Source of the DNA: Chara braunii
Taxonomy: Eukaryota; Streptophyta; Charophyceae; Charales; Characeae
Assembly: GCA_003427395.1 (NCBI GenBank)
Contig: BFEA01000229.1
Location: 860,446-888,973, forward strand
DNA length: 28,528 nt
Direction of reading: 5' to 3'
Shown: positions 18,479 through 27,295 of the stretch, piece after piece
Numbering within the stretch: the first letter of the stretch is position 1
Layout: each line of letters begins with the position of its first letter
The notes under the pieces: model-generated
Told to the model about the DNA's origin: nothing
What the model saw: the letters and a program-made list of their open reading frames with translations, nothing else
The model's database searches: none
Translations under genes and position numbers: made by a program

Positions 18479-19760
18479 TGCTCCATCCATCCGTCCATTT
18501 GTTTATGGCTACGACTCCATTTTTTGTGGGGGTGCTGTGTTGCAAGCGGGACAGAATTTGTGCACGGCCGCTATCGGAAGGGCTAGGCGGGGATGATCCC
18601 GTAAATTGCGGAGATGCAGGGGGCGAAGGATCACTAGGTGGAGGTCAGGTGCCTGATCAGTCGGGGAGCATAAGGTAAAAGCCTGCGCCCAGAAATGGAG
18701 GAACAGAGAGGAGAAGGTCGCCATCGAGATTTTGATGGGCTGGAGAAGCAGGAGAAGAACGGTCAGGATGTGGCATCAGGAGGATGAGAGGTCGGGATTT
18801 GGTCGGTCAGGATGGGGATGCGGCCACGGAGGAAGCACAGGGAGAGTCAGTCACCGGGATAGGGTGAAGCATGAAGCCGAGATTGCAGGCGTCAAGGAGG
18901 GGTCGGAGGGAAGACGTCGTGGAGGATCCTAACGTAAATGGCAGGAGACTGTAGGACCCCAGTTTGTGAAGTAGGGGATGCATTGGGCAGCCCGGATTAC
19001 AAGTGGGCGGATCACGATATGGTATGGAGTGGCACAGAAGGTATCACTGTTCACCAATCAGGGTGAGCATGCAGGAACCGATGAAGGGCAGGAGAAAGAA
19101 CCCCAAGGCAGCAGGGGATGGATTGCAGGTCGTGGATTGGGATCCGGACAAGGTGGCGAGGAAGAGATTGGAAGGGGGAAAGAGGGGCTCAGCGTGGAGG
19201 GAGGGGAGAGGTTGTAAAGAAAGGAGAAAGCAGGATAACGAGGAAGGGCCTGAATCACGAGAGAGAGAGGGTGAATGTGGATATGCAAGTGATGGAGGAT
19301 ATCAGTGAAGAGAGAAAAGAGCGGCAGACAGAGCAAGAGAGGAAAGGGCATACCAGATACGCAGAGGCCACATTTAGTATTTGAGGAAACGGGTGGAGAA
19401 GGACGGTAAAAGGGAGGCACCGGACACAGGACAAGGAGAGAAAAGAAGAAAGACGAAAGAAGAAAGAAGACAAGCAATGGCCGATTGCTCCTTAGAACTG
19501 TCAAATATTACAAGTAAATTACATGCGTGTACTCATGCTCGAAAAACGCGCACGCGTTCCTCTACGTTTCAACCGGGTGCGCTCCGGTCTCATCAGGAGG
19601 CTAACCACAAACCCCGCGCCTTGCGGCCCACCAGTAGGACGAGGAAAAGCGGATTGGTGGGGGAAGCTTGGGAGGGGGGTGAAGGGCACGAATCGAATCA
19701 TGGAATCGAACAGGCGGAAGGGAGGGAATGGAGAAGGAAGAAAGAGAAAAAAACTAGCGG

Positions 19761-19762
<2 letters not shown>
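18479..19762. other. Purine-rich unassigned DNA
   Basis: The plus strand is strongly G/A-rich from about 18600 to 19480. Overlapping open frames (up to about 148 codons on the minus strand, 19504-19058) are Ser/Pro/Leu-rich or Arg/Gly/Glu-rich, as expected from composition, with no domain. No RNA gene seen. Confidence 0.5.

Positions 19763-19837
<75 letters not shown>
19763..19837. repeat. (GA)n microsatellite
   Basis: About 37 uninterrupted GA units. Confidence 0.95.
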
Positions 19838-19842
<5 letters not shown>

Positions 19843-20106
19843 GGGTGGCTCGAGGAGGGAAGGAGGTTCCGTTTTCAGTTTTCTTTGGCTGCTGTGTGTT
19901 GGAACTCTTTTGCTATATCTGTGACGTGCAGACGCGCTGTACGAGCGGTCCCTGCGAGAAAATGAACGAAAATGAACGATGGGTGTGGCGTGTATGGCAT
20001 CATTTCCTTTTCCACTGCGTCAGCAATTGGTTGTTTAATGGAGAATGTTTGAGCGTGTGTGTGTGGCGTGTACCACATGGCGCATGCGATATATTTTTTT
20101 TAATCC

Positions 20107-20111
20107 ACGCG

Positions 20112-20167
<56 letters not shown>
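20107..20167. repeat. Compound repeat: (CG)n, then (GA)n, then a G-run
   Basis: About 10 CG units (20107-20127) are followed directly by about 15 GA units and then 11 G residues. An alternating CG tract can adopt Z-DNA, and GA tracts with a G-run can form triplex structures; whether they do so here is unknown. Confidence 0.9.
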
Positions 20168-20168
<1 letters not shown>

Positions 20169-20340
20169 ATCTCCCATCTCCTCCTATTTGTCCTTCTCAA
20201 TCCTTCCTTCTCCTCGTAGTCGTCCTCTTCATCGGGTTCCTTTCAACCCATGCTCATCGTCGTCCGGCCATCAACCCGCCCTGGTGGCCTCCTCCTCCAC
20301 CTGATGGGCCACGTCGGTCGTCTGTTGCCTGCGCACACTG

Positions 20341-20440
20341 TTTTTTTTTTTTTTTTAATCCGCATGCATCCGACGTTGCACGTGCGTGCGTTTTTTTTTT
20401 TTTTTTTTCTAAATGTCCGTACGCACCCGACCTTGCACGA
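20341..20440. repeat. Tandem ~50-bp unit headed by long T-runs
   Basis: Two adjacent units start with 16 T (20341-20356) and 18 T (20391-20408). They continue with related text (AATCCGCATGCATCCGACGT, then TGCACG; and AAATGTCCGTACGCACCCGAC, then TTGCACG). A third related start (T-run, AATCCACGCGCG) lies at about 20094. On the minus strand this reads as repeated GC-rich segments each ending in poly(A). Confidence 0.6.
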
Positions 20441-20739
20441 ACGAACTGCAATTGATGTGTTTAATGGAGATGCGACGTGAGACAGAGAGGGAGGACCGGA
20501 AGATGGAGGAAGGGAGGTCTTGCAGCCACGGCTGCATGAACGAGCATCAGTCCATATTAAGGGCAGGGCACACTCAAAGCCATGCTAATGGGACTCTATC
20601 TGGCAATCTGGCAATATGACAAACGGTACCAGGAAAATAGGCAAAGGAGTAACAAAATATGGAAGAAAACGAAGTTCATAGGTATTCTGAAATAGAAAGA
20701 TCAGGTCTACCGAAATAGAAAGGTCAGCGAACGACGCAC

Positions 20740-22350
20740 AAAGGCTGTTCACAGAGCAGCTCACATAGCACCCCACAGAGCAGTGCACACAGCAGCACAC
20801 ATAGCAGCACGCTTAGGAGCACACATAACAGTGGACATAGCACCACACATAGCAGCAGCTGCAGCACACATAGCAGCAGGCATAGAAGCATGCATGGCAG
20901 CAGGCATACCAGCACAAATAGCAGCACACATAATGAACAATGTACCAACAAATACACTGTTCAGATGACAGCATACATAGCAACGCACATAGCACTACAC
21001 ATAGCATCGCACATAGCACCATATATAGCATCATCGCACATAGCACCAGAGATAGCATCATCGATGTATGAACGAAGACATTGTTCACATAGCAGCGGAC
21101 ATAGCAGTGCGCATAGAAGCTCACATAGCACCACACCACAGCACCACGCGTAGCACCACACATAGCATCACACATAGCACTGCACATAGTACCGCACATT
21201 GCACATAGCGTGTGCATAGCACCGCACAGAGAACCACACATAGCACTGGACATAGCGCCACACACAGTGGTTCACATAGCACCACACATAGCGCCGCACA
21301 TTGCACCGCTCATTGCACCGCACACTGCACCACTTTTAGCAGATAGCACCACACATAGCACAGCACATAGCACATGGCGGCACGCATAGCAGTACACATA
21401 GAAGTACACATAGCAGCAGGAGTAGCAGCACACATATCCTCACACATAGCAGTCGGCATAGCAGCATACATAGCACAAATAGCAGGACACATAGCAGGAG
21501 AGATAGCAGCATGCATAGAAACACACCTCGCAGCACGCATATTAGCACACATAGCAGCACACATAGCGGGAGAGATAGCAGCAAACGTAGCAGCATACGT
21601 AGCAGCACACCTAGCAGCACGCATAGCAGCAAACATAGTGAATGAGGTACCCGTAGTGACACTGTTCAGCACACATAGCACCATGCATAGCACGCATAGC
21701 GGCAACATAGTGAACAACGCAGGAACAAAGACTGTTCGCATAGCAGTTACATAGCACAACATATAGCACTGTTCACATAGCAGTTACATAGCACAACATA
21801 TAGCACCGGACATAGCACTGCACATAGCACCACACATAGCAGCGCTAGCAGCGAACATAGCAGTGCACAGCTAGCGCACATAGCAGTAAGCATAGCAGTG
21901 CACATAAGGGTAACCACGCATAGCAGCACACATAGCAGCGCACATAGCAGCACACATAACAGCACACATAGCAGCACACATAGCAGCACACATAGCAGCA
22001 CACATAGCAGCACACATAGCAGCACACATAGCAGCACACATAGCAGCACACATCCACGCACATAGCGCCGCACATAGCCGCACACATAGCCGCACACATA
22101 GCCGTGCACATAGCCGCACACATAGCCACACACAGAACAACACACATAGCAGCGCCTAGCAGCACACATAGCAGCACTCATAGCATTACACACCTCACAT
22201 AGCACTGCATATAGCAACGCTCATAGCACCACACATAGCACTGCACATAGCACCACACAGTGCACCACACAGTGCACCGCACATTGCACCGCACATTGCA
22301 CCACACAGTGCACCACACAGTGCACGGCACATAGCACATAGCACCGCAGG
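20740..22350. repeat. Degenerate 12-bp minisatellite (CACATAGCAGCA) with palindromic spacers
   Basis: About 1.6 kb of CACATAGCA-type units, mostly 9-12 bases long. The most regular part is about 21905-22055, roughly 12 nearly perfect 12-bp units. Five of the six frames of the unit lack a stop, so long open frames (for example 150-156 codons on the minus strand, Ala-Ala-Met-Cys repeats, and His-Ile-Ala-Ala repeats on the plus strand) are expected by composition. Spacers with TGAACA and TGTTCA ends break the array at about 20932-20963, 21064-21088, 21639-21671 and 21708-21735. A 3' half-spacer (CTGTTCAC) occurs at about 20744 and 21769. Confidence 0.9.
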
Positions 22351-23310
22351 GCTCGGTTTTCCACATAACATACGCTCCCTTTGTGTGTCCTCTTTCATCT
22401 CCTCTTTTTTTGTCCATGTTCTATGCAAGGTTCCTTTTTGTTTTTCAAGTTTTCACTGCTTATTTGCCCTCTGCAGTACAATACCAGTCAAGTGCCTCGC
22501 AGTTATACATTCGCTGTCGAACACACTGAATTTAACTTTTTCATTCGCTCATCAATTTTTCACTTCTGCAGGCTCAGATGTGCTCCCTCCCCCCCTAATT
22601 GGATCATCATCAATACTCCTTTTCTCACATGGGCGGAGCTGTGCTCGCTGTTTTCCAACACCTCAAGGCCAAAACGCCATTCTTTCTCGAAAAGGTTGCA
22701 TGTACTGGATTCATCTACATTTGTTTTCCAACGGTCGGCCATTATTTTTTTTTTTCACCCTCCTGCATATCGTCCATTTCTGTTCCGGTATTCACAAGCT
22801 ATTGCAGGTTTCAGACGCACCAATTTGAACACCATCAATACCTCTCCGTGGTCTACTACGTATGCCAAGAGCATGTCAACGTTATCGGCTTCAACGACTC
22901 CATTTAAACACTGCAATTTCCCAACTGGTTCTACAAAATTACATTTTCAAATTTTCACGCCTGCCAATGTCTGACGAGTGACAAGTGACCACGGCATTGT
23001 ATTCGCAAAATGAATGCACAACAACAAACATTGTCATGCAACCAATGTTGGGAAACTGTTTCAACCACTATCCACCATGTCTACAACAGTCGCCTGTCCT
23101 GCGGCATTGCGCCCCGATTCTGACATCGTCAATCTGCTGATAACATTCAGCATGTACGTATGTTACCATACAGTTTTCTCATGCGCAACCCTTATGGTTG
23201 TCTCAATTTTGTTCACAATCATGTAATTGGAACTCAATTGCAAACACTGCTTCCTGTTGTTAAAAGTATCAGATATCCATGTCGCAGGAACCAAGGATCA
23301 CCATGAAGAA
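22351..23310. other. Unassigned pyrimidine-rich DNA with one long open frame
   Basis: The frame 22381-22974 (plus, 197 codons) is the longest uninterrupted frame outside repeats. It is rich in Phe, Ser, Pro and Thr, has no recognised domain, and lies in T/C-rich sequence with few stop triplets, so I do not call a gene. The stretch holds a weak internal duplication: TTCTGCAGGCTCAGATGTGC at about 22564 resembles TATTGCAGGTTTCAGACGC at about 22802, each followed by ATCATCAATAC- or ACCATCAATAC-like text. A short match (GGGCGGAGCTGTGCT, about 22630) recurs at about 25400 as GGGTGGAGCTGTGCT. Confidence 0.4.
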
Positions 23311-23612
23311 CAACAGCAATGCAGCGCAAGACTGAAATACACAGATCTGACTCATCGGATTGAGAATAGAACGCATACATCCATCATCAGTCGTGCATGG
23401 GTGCACATAGTGCTCATACATAGAAGATAGCTGCCATGTCTCGGCACATCCACAAACGAAAGGAGATGGAGGAAGAGATGAAGGAGGGGAGAAGGAAGGG
23501 GAGACTGCAACTTGAGAGCCCAGCAAAAGAATAGTCTCCACAATAGTTCCCCAAAGTCTCTGTCCAGACTACAAGATCGGAGTCTGGGCAAATAGCCCGA
23601 GTAGTCACCAAG
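23311..23612. repeat. Dispersed repeat, copy A
   Basis: Matches 28281-28528 in order and orientation. Shared blocks: GCAGCG...AAGACTG.AATAC then AGATCTGACTCATC; a GA-rich block; and CCGAGTAGTCACCAA here against CCCGAATGTCACCAA at the window end. Similarity is moderate and broken by indels. The repeat could be an LTR or another transposon family. Confidence 0.65.
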
Positions 23613-23616
23613 TCTC

Positions 23617-23635
23617 AGCTCTCTCTCTCTCTCTC
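23617..23635. repeat. (CT)n microsatellite, short
   Basis: About nine CT units just after dispersed repeat copy A. Confidence 0.85.
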
Positions 23636-23695
23636 ATAGTAGAATATGTTGAAGAGATGGATAGGGAGGACAGAATCAGAGGAAGAAAGAAGAAG

Positions 23696-23698
<3 letters not shown>

Positions 23699-23783
<85 letters not shown>
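23699..23783. repeat. (TC)n microsatellite
   Basis: About 42 uninterrupted TC units. Confidence 0.95.
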
Positions 23784-23785
<2 letters not shown>

Positions 23786-24354
23786 GCCAGATACTGACCA
23801 GCAAACGATACAGTCTTGAACTGTGCTGCAGATGGAGCGGCCTGAAGACGATCTCCAGCTATGGTGTCCAACAGGTAAGTCCACAGCTGAGTCCTCTCCT
23901 CCTCAGCACCTCCTGGCCTCTACTCCCTGTCCTCCTAACTCTCCCAGAATGCTGCGTCCTGCAGCAGCGTAGTCGCATAGTTCACCAACGCTGCATGCCG
24001 AGAATGAGGCTGACTCAGCTATATACAGGGGGGCGGCTACTGGATTGGCCTGTGTCCTGGGCCGTCGAATCGTACTGCCGATCGACAGTCAAGGATGCAG
24101 GCCCAAGTCCTGGTCCTGAGTCGTGGCCAAACCGGCCCGCTTGGGTCCCAACCGGACATCTAGGCTCCTCTGCTGAAACAGCAGGGGTGTGCTCACAAGA
24201 GGACAAAAATGGGGCTGGACCAAAATGTGGTTTAGCTCGAATCTGAGTAAGCTAGGCCTGAAAACGGCCGCTGGGCCTGAAATCAGGCCAACTGGTCCAG
24301 AGGCACTATTGGACTGGGCAAAACTACTGTAACGACACATCCAGACCAGACATT
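23784..24354. other. Unassigned DNA
   Basis: No gene recognised. It contains a strong splice-donor-like CAGGTAAGT at 23872-23880 and a GC-rich cluster of GGCCTGAAA/TCAGGCC inverted repeats at about 24254-24292. Confidence 0.4.
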
Positions 24355-24409
24355 ATTCAGTTTGATCTCTCTTATTCAACTCATTGAAATTCAAAGAAAT
24401 TTATTAGAC
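24355..24409 (-). other. Probable plastid rbcL 3' flank carried with the insertion
   Basis: AT-rich sequence directly downstream (on the minus strand) of the rbcL stop codon. Its composition fits a plastid 3' UTR and contrasts with the GC-richer DNA before it. The exact nuclear junction is not determined. Confidence 0.4.
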
Positions 24410-24737
24410 TTATAGAGTATCAATAGTCTCAAATTCAAATTTAATCTCTTTCCAAACTTCACAAGCAGCAGCTAATTCAGGACTCCACTTGGTAGCCTCT
24501 CGAATAATTTCATTACCTTCACGAGCTAAATCTCTTCCCTCATTGCATGCTTGTACGCAAGCTTCCAAAGCTACTCGGTTAGCTACAGATCCTGGAGCAT
24601 TTCCCCAAGGATGACCTAAAGTACCTCCTCCAGATAGTAATACTGAATCGTCACCAAAAAATTCAGTTAATGCAGGCACATGCAACATGAATTCCACCTC
24701 AAGCTACAGGTAATACACCTGGTAAAGAAACCCAATC
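24410..24737 (-). pseudogene. rbcL: Plastid-derived rbcL fragment (C-terminal ~108 codons of Rubisco large subunit), broken
   Basis: On the minus strand, 24737-24410 encodes the C-terminal part of the Rubisco large subunit, the CO2-fixing enzyme of plastids. It starts at [12 protein letters not shown] and runs through [50 protein letters not shown] and [11 protein letters not shown] to ETIDTL and a TAA stop. Damage: a TGA (24699-24701) where Ser is expected after PVA; loss of two bases at the W codon after GGIHV (near 24684), shifting the frame; and changes such as Arg to Cys in VQACNEG and Phe to Ser before GGG. It is a nuclear plastid insertion (NUPT), not a gene. The start of rbcL is absent. 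Confidence 0.92.
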
Positions 24738-24757
24738 TTAATCTTGGAGACGTAAAT

Positions 24758-24850
24758 ATGTTAACTTTAAAATTGTTTGTATATACAGTTGTAATATTTT
24801 TTATATCTTTATTTATNTTTGGTTTCTTATCTAACGATCCGGGACGTAAT
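24758..24850 (+). pseudogene. psbI: Plastid-derived psbI fragment, nearly complete
   Basis: The ATG at 24758 begins MLTLKLFVYTVVIFF, then ISLF, one undetermined residue (N at 24817), FGFLSNDPGRN. This is photosystem II subunit I, a single-span membrane protein of about 36 residues. About 31 codons are present; after GRN the sequence changes to unrelated codons (LEQTK) and the frame runs on to 24892, so the last few residues and the normal stop are lost. GGAG (about 24746) lies at Shine-Dalgarno distance from the ATG, consistent with copied plastid upstream sequence. It lies head-to-head with the rbcL fragment. Confidence 0.92.
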
Positions 24851-25814
24851 CTGGAACAGACAAAGATGAACTCAGAACAGACAAAAGACTGAGAGCACGA
24901 CAAAAATGAACTCAGAAAAATGCAGACGACCCCAAAATAAAATAATACACCCCAAACTCACACTCCACGACCCCTGAACCAATGTCGGTCCCTGGAGGCT
25001 GCCTGTGTGGGAGCCATGCATACCACACTGTCCAGCCAGTTTCACACTCTGTCTAATTTCCTTCCTTTCTACTCATGTGATTACTTTCATTTCTCATACT
25101 CCAACTGCCACTACTATTTCCAATGTTGTTCTACCTAAATTCTTTGGTGCTGCTCCTTTCTATCACTGTCATTCACGGGAATGCATCTCGACAACAAGAT
25201 CAGTACCCATTCCATATCCCAATTCCTTTGACCACCACCCCTCTCTGTCTCTCATACTGCTCTTTTTGTCTACGGACTTCTACAATACCCGCTTCCCAAA
25301 TCCTAGTCCTCCTTTACCTCAACTGCTGCACACGGCTTTCATTATGCCTCTCTCCATCGACTATTTCTCCCTTTCCAATCTCCCTTTTGCTGATGCGGGT
25401 GGAGCTGTGCTGAGCCTTCTTGTGTTCGTTATGAATTATTATTGAAGCTTTCATTCTCTTCTCCACTTCTTGTCCATACTTGTCTAATTTCTGGTTAGCC
25501 ACGGTGGCATTTTCTGAGACCACATTTTGGGTGTGATGAGAACATACAGGGTGATGGCGTTGAGAAGTTTTGTGACTGGGTTCATTACATACTCTTCTCT
25601 GTTAGAAGTCTTCCTTGGGTCATGGTTAGGCTCTAGGTGTTTGTTTGGGCGTGTATTTGAGTCCCCCCGCTTCCCACCTTGGAGACTTCCATTTCTTGAG
25701 CTTTTCTTCTGTTGCAATCCGGGCCAATTCCGAAGTGCAAAAACACAATGAAGTACAATGCCGTCCAATTGCAAAAAGAAATGAAAGAACTTGAGAGGAG
25801 AGAGAGACCAAATC
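24851..25814. other. Unassigned DNA after the plastid insertion
   Basis: Begins with a short repeated phrase (GAACAGACAAAGATGAACTC and AAAAATGAACTCAGAAAAAT, about 24851-24920). The plus-strand frame 25005-25445 (146 codons) is Ser/Pro/Leu/Phe-rich in pyrimidine-rich DNA and shows no domain. The minus strand at 25774-25484 has an open frame of 96 codons with PVTKLLNAITLYVL, not recognised. No gene is called. Confidence 0.4.
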
Positions 25815-25861
25815 AGAAGAAGAAGAAGAAGAAGAAGAAGAAGAAGAAGAAGAAGAAGAAG
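25815..25861. repeat. (GAA)n microsatellite
   Basis: About 15 GAA/AAG units. Confidence 0.95.
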
Positions 25862-27156
25862 ATGTACATCAGCAAAAGACCAATGACAATACCCCCTTCT
25901 CTCGCCACCAACTCCTCCTTATCTCCCCCTCTCTTATTCAAGCAATAAATAATAATAATAACGATGAATGGCTGAACCAGAATCAACGTCTCAATCCCTC
26001 TTCTACTGCCAGAACAATATGAGGTCCACCATAGCCATGACCTTCATCTTCCTCCACCTCCGACAGGTCTGGGCTATGGCGGACTACTAAGGGCCTTGCC
26101 CGATGTTCAAAAGACAATGCAAAAGCAGCTATGTCCTCCTCTCTTCAAGTCACCGTGCCCGACTCTGCCTTGAAGCCTTCTTGATGTGGCGCTACCCCAC
26201 TAGGGGCCTTCCAGATGCTGCACCTACCAAGGAGATGAAGATGGCGCCTACCATAGCCAGGTAAGTACCCCTGGCGCTCTCCTCCCTAGTCTTCTTCTTC
26301 CTCCTCCTCCCACCTGGGGTCTTCCACCATAGCTGAGGTGGTCACCGAGGCGCTCCTCTTCCTCCCAGCGCTGCACACTAGCGCTCCTCCAGGCGCTCCA
26401 GCAGCGTGACGCCCAAACTTGCATGCAGCAAATGAGGAGCAACTCGCTCTTCCTGGAGATATAGCAGCCTACCAGCCTCTTGGGTGGGGATTTCCAGGCC
26501 GCGCGGCCTCCAAGCAACCGGTACCTCCTCCCTTTTGGAGGGAAACATCATTGCAGACCTGATATCTACTCCTACAGGCCCTACACCTACACTACCGGAC
26601 TCCTACCCCTAAAGGTACTAACACTTTGTCTTCTTCTGCTCGGCCTACCGCTACTCAAGTGCTACCGGTACCGACACTACTCTACTTGAGTGTTCCCTAA
26701 GCTACCCCTTCGGCCACTTGAGTGTTGTTTCCCACTGCAACCCCCAAAGTCATGACCACAGGTAAGTACCGGCCGCACGGGCCTTCCAAACAAACAAGTG
26801 CCCTGGCGGGCCACACACACACTCAGGCTGACAAGCACTCAGACAGGCACACGGATCAGAGCGCGCACACACAGACGTAGAAAACTCAGCAGAACACGGG
26901 AATCTCAGCAAGGCATACATTCCAGCGGCAAAACTCAGAAATCAGCAGTGTTCTCAGTCTGTGTTTTGCAGGTCCTTACTCTTCTTCCACGGGTCATTAA
27001 ATGTGCACTGTTGCCTTGTATTGTCTTCGTCGTTCCTTGAATTCAGTTTCATGTGGGCACCATCTGACTTTTATGGATGCTTTTTGAAGTCATAATCTCA
27101 TATCGGAGGTCGAACATTGGGACTTGGTGTGCTTTTGGTGCCTTGTCTGCCTGCAG
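25862..27156. other. Unassigned DNA, possibly intronic or pseudogenic
   Basis: No protein recognised. Two perfect or near-perfect plant splice donors occur: CAGGTAAGTACC at 26255-26266 and CAGGTAAGTACC at 26759-26770. Acceptor-like TTTTGCAG is at about 26964-26971 and CTGCCTGCAG at 27147-27156. The sequence around 26090-26270 and 26330-26480 has repeated GGCGCT/CTACC words. These sites might be remnants of a gene of which the segment at 27157-27295 is one exon. Confidence 0.35.
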
Positions 27157-27295
27157 GTGTTCAACTTGGATGGGGAAGAGCTAAAAGAGACTGATGAATG
27201 CGGCATTGGAGACCTGCAATCGGTGCAGGGACGTGGACAGACTGATTGGTCTTCATGACCAGATGATAGATCCCAGCAGTTGTGGTGTGGATAAG
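27157..27295 (+). pseudogene. Probable exon of a PPR (pentatricopeptide repeat) protein, frame-disrupted
   Basis: From 27194 the frame reads MNAALETCNRCRDVDRLIG, then LHDQMIDPSSCGVDK. This has the helix-turn-helix spacing of a P-class PPR motif (N-A-x-L-x-x-C-x-x-x-x-D-x-x-x-x-x-x-L-x-x-x-M) and ends at AAG|GTCAGT, a reasonable splice donor. Upstream, an acceptor (CTGCCTGCAG, ending 27156) opens a readable frame (VFNLDGEELK) that needs a one-base shift to join the PPR frame; in the PPR frame itself a TAA lies at 27182. PPR proteins bind organellar RNA. The motif reminds me of the plant PPR-CBS type (CBSPPR1-like), but that is memory only. Other exons are not seen, so this is a fragment or a decayed gene. 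Confidence 0.5.

Noticed and set aside
17828-18596. Open frames of 150-220 codons crossing the N run
   Set aside because: Artefacts of CT/GA dinucleotide repeats (Arg-Glu or Leu-Ser repeats) and undefined bases.
19003-19504. Coding genes in the purine-rich region
   Set aside because: Overlapping frames on both strands with composition-driven Arg/Gly/Glu or Ser/Pro/Leu content; no domain.
20740-22350. Minus-strand Ala-Ala-Met-Cys and Leu/Cys/Val-rich frames as membrane or cysteine-rich proteins
   Set aside because: The 12-bp unit lacks stops in five of six frames, so long frames are expected without selection.
22381-22974. Open frame of 197 codons on the plus strand as a gene
   Set aside because: The sequence is T/C-rich with few stop triplets, an overlapping frame is also open, there is no domain, and an internal duplication suggests repeat DNA.
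24355-24850. Genuine plastid genome segment (contamination)
   Set aside because: rbcL is broken and joined head-to-head to psbI, and the flanks are nuclear-type repeats.
25005-25445. Open frame of 146 codons on the plus strand as a gene
   Set aside because: Pyrimidine-rich composition, Ser/Pro/Leu-rich product and no recognisable domain.
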